64,000 nucleotides of DNA from Setophaga petechia (lineage: Eukaryota; Chordata; Aves; Passeriformes; Parulidae): the NCBI GenBank assembly GCA_024362935.1, contig JANCRA010000003.1, forward strand, positions 47,839,844-47,903,843, read 5' to 3'. Below are positions 25,401 through 51,600 of the stretch, piece after piece. Every line of letters starts with the position of its first letter. Position 1 is the first letter of the stretch. A program made the translations under genes and the position numbers. A model generated the notes under the pieces. That model ran no database searches, was not told the DNA's origin, and saw only the letters and a program-made list of their open reading frames with translations.

Positions 25401-28400
25401 GCTCAGAAATTGCTGGATCCTGAAGCTCCTCAGCATCATCACTGCTAGATCCAGAGGCACAGAGGTCTCTCAATTCCTTCTAACCTCCCCAGCCACCCCC
25501 TGCCCTCCCTCCTGGTCCCTTATCCCTCCAACCCAGCTCTGTGCAACGATAAAAACTGGGTTAATAGATGAAAGAGGAATTGCTAAAGCAAATATTTTCT
25601 TTCCAAAGCTCTCTCCATTAGCTATAAACACAGGGAACCACTGCGGATAACCAGTGTGTTTTAGAGGGTTGTGGCTCTGTGGTGAAAGCAGGGATTGGGG
25701 ACGTATGGATTTCTGATTTTTTCTTAAAACCAGCTCCAGCACCTCATCCCTACTTTGTGGCCTGTCCCTAGGGGTGGAGAGGGAACTGTGGCACAGTTCC
25801 AGCATGGTTCTTTCTTCCCACAAGCAGAGCTGGGGTGGAGGATGTCATTAAATCCTGATAATCCCAATTTGGTGGGCAAAGATGTCTTCATACACCTTTC
25901 AGGGGACACATCAGCCTTCAAAAACAACCCTCTGGCCAGGAAAATTTTCTGGCAGCAGCAATGGAGCAACAAAACCCAAGGAGCAATGAGCACAAGATGC
26001 TCCCCTCACTTTAACATCCACTTAAAGAGTAGTGGTGATGTAAAAATCCCCCCAACCTTTGGGAAAAGGGAATAAAAATGTGATTTGAACACCTGAGGGG
26101 CATTAAATCCCCAGGAGTTCTCCTGGCGTCTCTTGTCCTGAGCTGGAGTCAGCTCACAAACCTGGCTTTGCCGTGATTATAATCCTTAATTTCTGATTTT
26201 GCCACCTGCACTATGTTTCATGAAATTTTAAAGCTAATGCTCTGCCAAACTCAAATGGCAGTGGAGCAGATGTTTAAGTGCAGCCGAGGATGAATAAATT
26301 ATGGGGCTTGTGGCTGTATGGTGAAGGAGGGAGAGGGTGGATGGCTCCAAATAGGGAGATAATTGATTTAAATGACATTGTCTGTTGGAGTCACCTGGGA
26401 TCAGCTCCTTGGGCACAGGCAGAAGAGATGCAGCAATTAAAGATACTGGTCTGAGCAGCAGTGACTTGCCTCCATGCAGACTGTGCTCAGCCTTTCCTTT
26501 TTGGCTGTTCTGTGGCTTTTCTACCTCTTTATCCTACCTCAATATCAGGCAGGGAGAGGAAAATGAGGCTGATTTTGATCTTGGTCCACCTGTAGTTGAA
26601 ATAAGCCTGCTTGGGTTATCCTGGGGCTGTGGGAGGGAAGGGAATATGTTGAACGTTTAAATGCATTTTAATTCCACAGAGAAATATGTAATAATCATTG
26701 ATGGCTGTACACGAAGTCCAGACCTAGACCAAACTGTATTTTTTAATCACAAGATTGATCAAAAGTGATGGTGACTCAGGAGCTCACAGGATTTTTGCTC
26801 TTCTCTGCTACAGACAATCCTGGTGACCCTGGGCAAGTTAATTAACACTTTAGCATGGCCCAGTCCTTCCGGAGGGGAAGATGCTCACCTGGCAGGGGTA
26901 AATAAATTCCCCTAGCAAACCCACAGCTGCCATGGAGGTAAGGATTCTCTGCAATCCAAGATCTTGCTAATCCATGAGCCCTCTCGTCCCAGGGATGCTG
27001 TGGCTGGTTCTGCTCTGTGCCCTTCCAAGGACCTAAGTTTTGAGGGCTCAGTGCCACCCATGCCCTCACAAACCACAGCCCAGGGGTGGGACCTGCCTGA
27101 ACTTGCAGCATTTTTTGCATTTCACCAAAACCAGGTTTTTTCCAACTTAGCAAGCCCTGTTGGAACGTGTTGGCTTTTCAATCATCTGCCTGTCTGTGGC
27201 TCCTGGCAGCTTCCTGGCATGAGCTCCAAGCCAGAGCACAGCCTCTCTCCAGGTGCACACTGGCCTGGGAGCAAAGGCAAATCCAGCAAAAAGCAGGAAG
27301 CAAAGGATTCCTTCCTCTGAGGATGTTCACCTCCAGCCAGAGCCAGGACTGGTGGCAGAGGAAGGGGGATCCAGTATGCTGCCAGCAGCAGTTTTGGGGC
27401 ACTCAGGGGTGCTGAGGTTCTGACCTGTGAGGAAAGGACACCAGGCAAAAAGGGCTCGATCCTGCTTATGACTCCTGGGAGATGCTGCCATGGAGAAAAT
27501 AGAGATGAAGGAGGTTTTCCAAGAACAAAAGCAGACTGTGGGAACTGCAGGAAGACTTCCAGTTTTGCAAGACAAGCTGAGTAGGTACACAGGAGGGTGG
27601 GTGCTCCTGCATGCTGCAAGGCAGAAACCAGTGCCAAGTCCCAGGCAGACAGTGGCTACTCCTGTGGACACAGTGATCCCTGCAAAGGGAGTGATGTCCC
27701 ATCTCAGCAAGGATGTGAGAGCCAGGGCTGCCCCCAGAGCAGGAGATGATCCCCATAAAGAACCAGGAAAGACCTTACCAGCCTCCAGTTCCACACACCA
27801 TTATGGTCCCACAAGGGAGCTCTGTGGAGCTGTGTTGGAAACGCTGGCTCTTGGGAACACCAGCCCCGGGTGAGCATGTTCAGCGCTGACGTGACACCAG
27901 CTCTTTCAGGAAGTGGGGCCTAGGGGAGCTGCATGGGGCTCCCCGTGCTGGAAGCTTCAGCTATGCCCAAGCAAAAAAAATCATCCCTGGGGATTTCCTG
28001 AGTGTGTCTGCGTGGCAGGGATGGGGCCATGCCATCCCCTCTCTGCAGCTCCCTCTCCTCATGCCAGCAGGAGTATCCAGGTGCTAAATCACAGTAGGAA
28101 CTCTGCTGGGCTGCAAAAATAACCATTTGCTTTTCTCCTCTGCATTGCACTCAGCAGGCAGCTACCACTCTTTCTGTTCCTTCAGACCAACACTGGGCTT
28201 GCTGTCCCTCCGGAGAAGCTCCAAGCTCTGCCACAAGGCACAGAGAGGGCACAGGCTGTTTCCTAATGCCCCTGGCACCAGTTGGCTCACGGGAGGAACA
28301 TCGATCCAATACAGCCCCCTTCATCCTGCAGACACCCGGGGCACGTGGATTATCTTCATCTTGCCAACAGCTGCAGGAAAACACGCTCACTCCTGCCCTC

Positions 28401-28771
28401 TCTTCGGGGAGGCAGCTGCAGCAGAGGGCTGGAAAACCCTCCTCAGGCCAGTCCCAGTTCTGCCACCAGACAGCCACACGCAAGAGGGGCCTGTGCTTGT
28501 GCTGAACCCCTCAGCCCACTGAGACACCCTTCAGCGTTCTCTCTCTGCTCTGCCCCATGTGGACAGTGCTGGGGGCAGAAGTGATGTTCCATGGATGAGC
28601 TGAGCAGAGTGATTCAGTGCTCATTGTAGAGCCCAGAGAGATCAAGGTGCCTCAGTACCTCTGGGTGACAATGCTGAATGATCCGAGTACCACTCTGACC
28701 CTCGTGCTGCAGGGAACATCTGTCTGACTGTCATTGTCCCTACCAGACCAGGGGCTGTGAGCAGAAACAGC

Positions 28772-29000
28772 AGGATCAGAGAATCCCAAAATTATTTAGG
28801 CTGGAAAAGATGTCAAAGATCATCCAGTTCAACCGGTGACCAATCCCCACCTTGTCAACCAGACCAGAGCACTGAGTGCCACATCCAGTTGTTCCTTGAA
28901 CACCTACAGGGATGCTGACTCCACCACTTCCATGGGGAGCCCATTACAATTCTGGACAGCCCTTTCCATGAAGAAATTCTTCCTGAAAAGTACCTTTCCT
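28772..29000 (-). mobile_element. CR1 LINE 3'-end fragment, reverse orientation
   Basis: Reverse CR1 starting with AGAATCCCAAAATTATTTAGG, then AAAGATCATCCAGTTCAACC, CACCTTGTCAACCAGACCAG, GCACTGAGTGCCACATCCAG and GAAGAAATTCTTCCTGAAAAG. A 327-codon frame that begins inside it is not a gene. Confidence 0.93.
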
Positions 29001-30897
29001 CCTTCCTGGGGAACAGCAGTGGCCAAGGCTAGGGTGCTCTGCAGCAGCGCTGCTTCAGTTTCGGGTTTGGTGGGAACATCCGTCTCCTGCCCATTGTGGC
29101 AGATTAGCGCTGCAGCCAGCAGGGTGCTTTGGGGAGAGCTCATGCTCCCGACCTCAGCCTCTTCAGAGGTTCAGGATCATCCCGTTTCTCCTGGATTCCT
29201 TTGGAATGACAGCTCCCCAGACAGACCCACACCTCCGGCTCTGCCCGGAGCTCCACGTGCCAAGGGGGAGCCGGCTGCCGTCCCCCCCCGGCGGCTCCCT
29301 CCTCCCGCTGGCACTGGGCCGCCTGCCATTTCCCTTTGGCGAGCACGCTGCTCCAGCCTTTTTTCCCCCATTCAGGCTGACAACTGGGCCTCAGCATCAG
29401 CTGCTTGTTGCTCAGCATCAGCCTTTCAGCAAACAGCAGGTGCAAGCGGGGCGACCCTGGGCTGCGCTACAGTAATCCCGCAGCCCCCCCGGGCCTCCCT
29501 CGCACAATATTGTGCCCTCGGCTCAAGAATGTTTTTGTCTCCCCTTCACAGTTGTGAATTCTTGTATAGATTGAAAAGAAATCTCTTTCTAATCTTCCTG
29601 CGGTGCCGTGGCTGGGAGGAGCGGGTGCCTCGCTGCGAAGGGAGCGTGGCCGGCACAGCTGTGCGGGAGGAGTGGGCAGCTGCCGGCCAGGACGCAGGGA
29701 CAGAGCGGCTGGGATGCAGGGATCGCGTCCCCTCTGCCTGCATCCGTGACAGCGGGTACGTGTGGCTCCGTGGGCTCTCACTCCAGCCTGGGAAAGAAAC
29801 CGACTCATCACCCCCATGAGCAGCACGGAGGTGACACAGCAGCAGGTCCCTGCTCCGGCAGCGGCGTTGAACCGCAGCGAGTGCTGCCCGGAGCCCCGGG
29901 GAGGCTGAGGCGAGCGGGAGTCTAAACACACAGGGATTTTGAATAACACATCGTGCTGGGCTGCAGGAAGGAGGCAGGAGCAGGAGGGAGGCTCGTGAAC
30001 AGGGATGGAGCATCACCGCAGGGCTTGGCTTCAGCACATCTCTGTACAGTGAAATCAGGACGCAATGACACTTTTGTTATGTGTCACCCTGTATTGAAAT
30101 TGCTCAAAGCCCAGCACGGGAGGGAAACATCATCCTTCCCACAGGTTACCAAAGCCTCCCTTCCTCTCATGGACTAGCTCCACAGGCAAGAAACTACATC
30201 CTCTGTCACACATATGCACAAGCACACGCACTCCCCACTGCCCAGAAAGCAGGAGGGACAGCCAGTGGGACAGGACAGGGGACAGAGGGGCTCTCCAGGG
30301 AGCTGCTGAGAGGGAGACAGTGGTCCCACAGCAATGCAGTAGGCTGGGAATCCCATCTGGCAGTCCCAGCAGGGCTCAGGACATCTTTTCTGGGAGGTAA
30401 ACCACTGTAGCCAGGACCCTGTGGAGGACCGGGGAGAGCCACTGCCTTGCCTGAGGTGCTGTGCAAACACGAGTTCCTCTCCCACATCCTGTACCTCTTG
30501 GTGTGGTTTGACCTCTCTTGACAAGGCAAGATTTGCTTTAACCACAGCCCAGCCCCATGACGGGCCCATGGCTCCCGGGACAAAGGGGCTGTAAGCCCAG
30601 CTGGCCCCACAGACCCTCTGCAGCAGTTTTACCTCACAAACTGATTTTAACACCATGTCCCTTGTGTGTGAATAAAGCAAACAGGTCCCTCACACTGTGG
30701 GCAGCCCCCCCAAACACAGCCTCTGTTTAAATTCAAGCTCTGTCCAAAACTGGAATATGTGGTCCCTTCTGGCCTGGAAGCATGAGGCAGAACACCGGAG
30801 ATGTCCAAGCCCATCTTCCCTCCACTTTTCCCTTGAGTTTCTGGATCAAACACTGGCAGTGCCCCAGCTCAGTGTGAGCCCAGCTTTTCTACTACAA

Positions 30898-31130
30898 GCT
30901 GATCACCGAGTCCAACCTGTGCCTGACCCCCACTTTGTCACCCAGCCCAGAGCACTGAGTACCATGTCCAGTCATTCCTTGAACACCTCCAGGGATGGAG
31001 ACTCCACCACTACCTGGACAGCCCCTTTCAGTGCCTAACAACTCTTTCTGTAACGAAACTCTTCTTTATATCCCACCTGACCTTCCCCAGCGCAGCTTGA
31101 GGCTATGCCCTCTTTTCCTGTCAGTAAGTG
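30898..31130 (-). mobile_element. CR1 LINE 3'-end fragment, reverse orientation
   Basis: Reverse CR1 with GATCACCGAGTCCAACCTGT, CACTTTGTCACCCAGCCCAG, TTCCTTGAACACCTCCAGGG and a GACCTTCCCCAGCGCAGCTT-GAGGC segment. Its extreme 3' end is missing. The solo LTR at 31,176 begins about 46 bases beyond its inner edge. Confidence 0.9.
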
Positions 31131-31175
31131 AACCTCATTCCAAATCCCACACTGCTGAACTAAACTCTGTTATCT

Positions 31176-32210
31176 TGCACTGGATTTCCACGGCCAGGTT
31201 TTGGTAGCCAGAGGGCTACAGGGGTGGCTTCTGTGAGAAGCTGCCAGAGGTTTCCCCACATCCAGCAGAGCCCATTCCAGGCAGCTCCAAGATGGATGCG
31301 CCAAGGCTGAGCCAATCGGGAATGGTGGTGACACCTCTGGGATGACGTTTTAAGAAGAAGAAACTTATTAGGCAGATAGAATTGGGTCTAGATAGGAGTA
31401 GGGTGAGAATGTGTGAGAGGAACTGCCCTGCAAATAGCAAGGTGCGGTGCAGAAGGAGGGGCAGGAGCTGCTCCAGGTGCAAGCTGAGATTCCCCTACAG
31501 CCTGTGGCACAGAGCACGGTGCAGCAGGTTGTCCCCCTGCAGCCCACAGAGGGCCATGGGTGTGTAGAGATCCACCAGCAGCCTGTGGAGGACCCCACAC
31601 TGGAGCAGGGGGATGCCTGAGAAGAGGCTGTGAACCTGTAGGAAAGCCATGCCTGTCCAGGGACCTGCAGACCCGTGGAGAGAGGAGCCCACGCTGGAGC
31701 AGGTTTCCTGGTAGGACTTGTGAACCTGTGGGGGATCCACCTTGGAGCAGGCTGAGTCTGAAGGACTGACCCCGTTATTCTGTGGAAGAATGACCCACAA
31801 TGCAACAGTTCATGGAGAGCTGTCGCCCATGGGAGGGACCCCAAGCTGGAGCACGGGAAGGACTCCTCTCCCTGAGTGGTAGCAGAAACAACTTGTGATG
31901 AACTGACTGTAACCACCACTTCCGTCTCCCTGTGCTGCTGTGGTGGGAGGAGTTAGAGAAGGGAAGGAGGGAAGATGTTTTTGAGGTTTTTTTTTACCTT
32001 TCATTATCGTGCTCTGATTTTGTTAGTAATAAATTCAATTAACATCTCTAATTGGAGTCAGTTTTGCCTGACAGCTTTGGGTGAGGGATCTCTTCCAATC
32101 CTTATCTCAACCCATGAACCTTTGTTATATTTTCGCTCCCTGTCCAGCTGTGGAGGGCAGTGATAAGCTTTGGTGGGTGCCTGGCACCCAGCCAGGGTCA
32201 ACCCACTGCA
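31176..32210 (+). mobile_element. Solo LTR of an avian endogenous retrovirus
   Basis: The element starts TGCAC, ends CTGCA and is 1,035 bp long. It is flanked on both sides by the five bases TATCT (31,171-31,175 and 32,211-32,215), a target-site duplication that fixes both ends. The interior has the layout I know from a common Neoaves LTR: the GGTAGCCAGAGGGCTAC start region, a tandem-like middle with repeated 'CACGCTGGAGCAGG'-type units (about 31.5-31.85 kb), a poly(A) signal AATAAA at 32,028-32,033, and the GGCTTTGGTGGGTGCCTGGC-like 3' end. A 5-bp duplication fits an ERVL-like group, but the class is not certain. No internal viral genes are present, so it is a recombined single LTR. Confidence 0.85.
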
Positions 32211-32884
32211 TATCTTCATGAATAATTCCCCCCACTGCTCTCCATGCCTTCTCTGCTCAGCAGCCAGCCCACTGCAAACAGGGCAAGGATCTTGAAAAAC
32301 AGGGAAGATGCAGCACATCCAGCCCTGCCACCAGCCAAAGGCTGTCAGGCCAGGGCAATTTCCATCACATATCCACAGCAGAAACCATTCAGATGATATC
32401 CAGCAGCAGAGCCCCCTGTGTTTTCCCTGTTAGCTCTGCTGCTCTCCAGAGGAGCTAAAGCACAGCCTGCATGATCTCTGTAAATGTATTTCTTTTAAAT
32501 GAGAATTATGGGAAAAAGCTGTGGTTAGGAAGACAGAAGGATAGGCAGGGAAAGCAACACCGTGGCTGTTGCTGCTGCCAGCCTGGATGTGCTTTGGTGG
32601 GTAGCAGAGCCTTTACTTCCCCTCTGCTGGGGCCCCCCCAAGAGCACAGGCCACAGCAAAAGCTTATTTTATTAGTTTAGTATAAGGATTAACCCTCTTC
32701 TTCCCAAAAAAGCTCTCCCATCCCTTTCCCAAGGCAGCTGCTGTGGAAGGGAGTGAGATTTGAATAAAACAACCCTGCTGAGGATTTATGAATCTGTCCC
32801 TGCCCCTGTCCCAAGATCTGTTAGATATTGATTCATTTTACCTCCAACTCCAAGGTGCTGATGAGCCTGGAAAGTGAAGGCATT

Positions 32885-32891
32885 ATTTATT
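32885..32891 (-). terminator. Candidate IVD poly(A) signal (distal)
   Basis: AATAAA on the minus strand (TTTATT at 32,886-32,891) lies about 1.7 kb past the IVD stop codon. A nearer variant, ATTAAA, lies at 34,199-34,204, about 0.4 kb past the stop. Sequence alone cannot say which is used. Confidence 0.35.
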
Positions 32892-34597
32892 ATGTGTATT
32901 AAAACCAGACCTCTCCAATGCTGAAGGACAGGTTTAAAAATCTCTGGGTTCCTTCCACCTTAGAAAACCTAATTTTAACAATCTGAATCTCACACCATCC
33001 TGTCAAGGCTCTGACACTCCCTAGAAAAGTTCCTCTGGCAGGAATGGATCTTAACAGTGGTCCAAGATTAATTTTGTGACAAAACATAAATGTCTGGTCA
33101 CATAACTAAATTCTTACATCCGTGGACACCAATGCACTGAGTATCTCCTGTATGAAGTGCACCTCAAGGTTCACTTCCACAGCATTTTCAGATGCAGGTC
33201 AACAAAATATTCCTGACAAAGCACCTCTGTCCACCCTCTATTCAGAGATTTAGGCTGAAAATTAAACCCTGGGACACTTCCTGAGTGACAGCCACCCACT
33301 GAGGCTGAATAAATATGAAGCTTTGGAGGAAGGTGCTACCACCAGGACTTCAGAAGCTTTTTCTGACTCTTTGTGACTTTTATAAACTCTTGGTGACCTA
33401 CCTGGCAATCCAGAGAAGTGAACTGTCTTCAATCTGTGGCATTTCAAAATTCTAGTCTACTGTCACCTGGTATAGACAAGAGTCAACTATAACCAAAAAA
33501 ATACACACAGTTGAAGGTGAGTTTTGTTAAAACTGGTGGGAGCTGCCTACATGGCAACGGTTTAATTAACTGTTCAATCACATTTCCAGCAGCCCATTTC
33601 CATTTGTGATTCACACTTAAAGGCTGGCAGGATGCTGGGCAATTTCCTTTAAAAAGCTGAATAAGCCCCGATTTGCTGGATACAAGATGCACTGAGATCA
33701 CTCACAAAGACATTGCTCAGCTGCCCACAGTTGGAGTGTGAGGACAGGCTTGGCCAAAACAACAACCTTCAGAAGGAACCAAACCCCAAAGAAATCAGCT
33801 CTTTCTGCCTGCTTCATTCACAGATGTCACAACACAGCTCTGATGTGTTAGCTTGTCCCCAGAGTGACGGATGGTGACGACTCTGAGAGAATGACCTGGT
33901 GGGAGCAGTCAGTCAGCGCAGCAAGGACTTGGGCCTGGACCCAAATAACTCCAGAAGAAGCCAGAATAGGAAAGCTGCAAATAGGAAAGGAATTCTGCAA
34001 AGCAACACCCATGGGATTTAAGGAGGCTTTAGGAATCAGCACCTAAAACGCTGCTTGTGCACAGATGACTTTAAGCGTTCATGACAGCAACCCCTCAATA
34101 TGGTTGGTGTCAGGTTCCCAAAATGGAAGGCATAGTCCCATTGGAAGGTCACAGTAGGAAGTTTCACCTTCCAATGGCAATATGCTAAATTCTAACTGTT
34201 TAATGGCACTCAGGGCTTTTTGGTAAGAACAAAGTTGTTCCCTCATTGTCCATTTTGGTGGATTTGGGTTGACTTTCTGTGTGCAGTGGCTGCACACCCT
34301 TTGCTAGCCTGCCTGGTGGGGGGGGAAGAAAATATGCCTTGCAAAACTTGAGAATCAACAGCTCATGAACACCATGAATCAGGATGATCACAAAAGAGAA
34401 AAAACACTTCTTCTTCCATGTACCCTCTGATTCATTTTGTCCAAGCCCAATCCAGCAGCATCTGTTCCCAGAGCAGGCAGAGGGGACTCCACAAGTGACA
34501 AAGCTGGAATGGCAGGCAGGAAGAAGCCGAGTTGTGCGCTCCAGCCTCATGGTCAAGGCCTCATGGTGGTCGAGGTGCTGCCTCTGCAGTGGTGGCA

Positions 34598-48183
<13,586 letters not shown>

Positions 48184-48299
48184 GGCCGCTCCCCGCCGCG
48201 GCCCCGCGCGCAGGCGCGGCCCGGCCCCGGAGCGCCCCGCCCCGCCCCGGCGCCCGCCCCCCGGCGCGACCGCGGCCGAGCCCACGTCCTTGGAGCACC

Positions 48300-48305
48300 T
48301 TTATT
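48300..48305 (-). terminator. KNSTRN: KNSTRN poly(A) signal
   Basis: The canonical AATAAA (context TTCAATAAAGG on the minus strand) lies 222 bases past the KNSTRN stop codon and only 117 bases before the IVD start codon. Cleavage would fall near 48,275-48,290. Confidence 0.85.
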
Positions 48306-48526
48306 GAACTAAAACCCACGAACATCCGACACCGGAGCAGAGCGGCGAACGCCCGACACAAGGCTGACCGGCCATCGCTGCTGCCTCAGCCCCCCGTCCG
48401 TCCCTACCCCGCCGGGGAGCAGCCACAGCTCGGCGTCTGGATCACCAAACGCAGGAACCAGGCTTGACAAACAGGGACCACTGAACTAGGGGTCAAAGAG
48501 CAAAAATCCCAGTCCATCCTCGTGCC

Positions 48527-48658
48527 TCACATTGCCAGGAGCTTCTCCAGCGCTTCAAGTTTGGTTTTCCATTCCTTAATTTGAGCTTGGAAGTCGGAGT
48601 GCTTCTCCAGGGCGTGCTGGTTCTCCTCTTGTGCTGATTTCCACTTGGCCATGGATGT
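48527..48658 (-). CDS. KNSTRN: KNSTRN coding exon 8 with stop
   Basis: Residues 194-236, TSMAKWKSAQEENQHALEKH through KLEALEKLLAM, then TGA at 48,529-48,527. A heptad-rich C-terminal end. Confidence 0.93.
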   Translation of the reverse strand, partial: TSMAKWKSAQEENQHALEKHSDFQAQIKEWKTKLEALEKLLAM

Positions 48659-51600
48659 CTGTGGAGAGGTCAGTGCACAGCACATTTTACTAACACCAGA
48701 GTAAGGAACAGAAAAGCCAAGTCCTAAAGCATCTGAGCTCTTCCTACTAAACTAAGATAAATCTGGGATTTCTTTTACCTTGATTGCTTGAGGAAAATGT
48801 AAATTTATCTATGGCCAAAATTTAGGAAGTCTCCTATAACAATTATATTTTAGCTCTAGGTCTTCTTAAGAATTGTAGAACTGAAATTTAATGACTATTT
48901 TGGTGTCTATATCGGTAATTATTGAAGCCACTTGTGCTTGCACACTTCTCAGTTTTCCCAGAGATTAGCCAGGGTCACTGGTCTGCAACAGTTTCCAATT
49001 TAAATAAATTCTCTGACCTCCAGAATAACAACCAGGCTGGTGGATCCCTGTCGCAGACATCTTTTGTGAAAAATCCTTTCTTAGGATTTTTCCTGCTAGA
49101 GCTGAGAAGCTCAGTAACAAATGCAAACAATTATTATCTGCTGCTGTGGAATGCATCAGGTGGATCCGTGATTGGTCCCCTGTGGTTGTTTGGATCTACT
49201 GACCACTCATGGCAGAGCTGCTCTTGCTTTCTGCCAAGAGACAGATCTTTGTTATTCTTTGTATTCTATTCTTAGCTTAGCCAGCTTCTGAAGAAGCTCC
49301 TTTCCTTTCCTATTCCTATGTAGTATAGTTATAATGTTATACATATATCATAATATAATAAATCAAGCCTTCTGATCATAGAATCAAGATCCTGACTCTT
49401 CCATCCTCTAAAAAACCTCTGTGACCACCGTCACAGATCCCTCTATTTAAAAGAGGAGTAACAGTTTCCTTAACAAGTGTGTTTATCTTAAAAGAGGAAT
49501 ACTGCAGGTTTCCATCTGGCTCATGTGGAATAAAAGAGAATTGGGAGGGCCAAAATAACCTCCCTGAGGGTCTGATGCTCACTGCCAGGTTGAGTCAGTC
49601 TTACCTCAAGCATCTCCTTCTCTTTTGCAGCTCCGTGACAAAATAGCATCAATTCTTCTGTGACCTTGCTAGTTAGCATCTGAAGAGTCAAAAGGAAAAT
49701 GACTTTTAATATGATGCAAATAAATGTGAGTCTCAGCTGTTTTAGCATCAGGAGGGAAGGGTGGGGGCACACAGACCCCTCAAAGCCCAGTTCAAGCTTT
49801 TCTTACTGTTGTCTTTTCCCGGCACGCATGCATCTCTTTCTCCTCCTCTATGTTGCTGCCTGTAAGGAATTCAGGAGCTGCATTAGTGAACCTCTAATGT
49901 ACACCTAAGTCTGAGAACAAACAGCTTTTCAAAGTGACTCTCTACAGCAAGAAATAATAAGTTAGTTTATCCAGGCCAGGGCTTACTACAGGAAGCAGTT
50001 CTTCACTTAAGCCACAAAAAACTCCCCCAAACCCTAGAACTCCAGCAGTATTCCCTTAAAAAGGAAGCACAGTCCAAATTTCTTATGAATAGTCACAACA
50101 GAAGGAAAAAAAAAATATTCTGGAGGAGTACCAGGATGTAAGCAAAGTGCAAACTCCTTACCAGGATTGATGTTTCTGCTTTCTAAAATCGTCATGCAAG
50201 TCTCCTGAATTTTCTTGAGCTTCTCAACCTCATGGACCAGCCTCTCGTTCTCCTTCTTTAACTCCCTTAACTTGAGAGTGCCCTGGTTAACATAGGTTGT
50301 AAATGAGGCAAGTTCCCAACGAGATTTTCTTCTCCTTAGTAATACTGACACAAACAAATTCACAGTACTGCACTTGGCACCAAGAATCAGACATTGCCTT
50401 CTGTCCCTAGCACCACAGCAAATGAGGCTGTTGCAGGTCCTTGCTCCTGCTTCTTGACAGGAGTAATACATTTATTACATCCACACACCAGAGCAATTAC
50501 TAGAAAAATCTGATCATGGGCAAATTCCTTTTAGGCAACTCTATCTTTTCTTGTGCTCCCTTTCATTTATGTAAACAATGCATGCACTAAAGAGAATATA
50601 AACATGGTGAAGAAAAGGGTATCTCAGGTCTTTCAGCCACAGCATTATTCCCTACACAATCCAGATATTACCAGGCAATTGGATAAGCTGATCAACCTCC
50701 CAAGTTGAATGCAATTCTCCAAGACAATCAATAAGCATGTGGATTAGGGTGATCTGCCTGATACTGTCAGAAGCTTTGGGAACATTTCATAGGAAGTCTC
50801 AGAGGTTCTTAAGAAAATCAAGCTGTGACATGAGAGGAATGATCATCCCACAGATCGAGAACTAGAAAATAAAGTGAGATTTTACAGCTGTACGTTACCA
50901 GGTGGGCCTCCTGTACATGACAGAAGTGATACTAAGCATATCCTAGAGATACCTCTGAGAGCCAGGGAATAATGAAGTGCCAATTCTGACTCTAAACCTG
51001 ATTCCACAAAATCAGGTCTGTTTGAAACACAAGTCCCTGAACAGTTCCAGCTCTATCAGCCTTTCCTCCAGTTCCTTTGTGGCCCTTTCTTGGACTCTGT
51101 CCAGTACATTCATATCTCTTTTGTACCAAGAGCCCAGAACCAGACAAAATATTCCCAGTTTGGCCTCCCCAGAGCTGAGCAGATGGGAAAACAACTTGCA
51201 GAAGATACAAAGACAAACAACTCAACTTGTCCAGAAGAATACAAAGATATTCTGATGAAGACAAGAATAAAAGCAAAACAATCCTTAACATGACTCTGTA
51301 TGGATCAGAATGCAGAAATTACTCAACAATTTATTTATTTTTCTCTCCTATCCTTACCCCTGCTCTTGCTAATTGTTGTTTGAGTGTTTCCACCAATTGA
51401 TTCTTGTTTTTCAGCTCTGCTTCTAGTTGGTATCTGCCGAGAGGGCTGTGGAGTTAAAGAACAGAGACTCAGGGGCAAAAATACCAGTGTTGCACACCTC
51501 CTAATTTCCCTTTAACCTTTTTTAAGCATTTGTTCTGACCAACAGATTTAATTAGCAAACTTGGCAGGAAAGTTGCACATGGGTGAGAGCTCATCAGCAG

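Larger units (their letters stand above)
17400..34597. other. Intergenic stretch between the presumed BAHD1 promoter and IVD
   Basis: About 17 kb without a supportable coding gene. It contains CR1 fragments at about 17.9, 18.4, 22.4, 28.8 and 30.9 kb, a solo LTR at 31.2-32.2 kb, a short tandem duplication of GGGAGTGACAAACT near 21,380-21,411, and a small (CA)n run near 22,217-22,229. The GC-rich patch at 29.2-29.7 kb shows no convincing promoter or coding structure. The part nearest IVD (roughly 32.9-34.6 kb) is probably IVD 3' UTR, because the stop codon is at 34,598. A patch around 25.1-25.35 kb may be a very old degraded retroelement, but I could not place it. Confidence 0.6.

Noticed and set aside
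28836..29819. 327-codon plus-strand open frame
   Set aside because: Begins inside a reverse CR1 and runs through GC-rich sequence without any recognisable domain or coding pattern.
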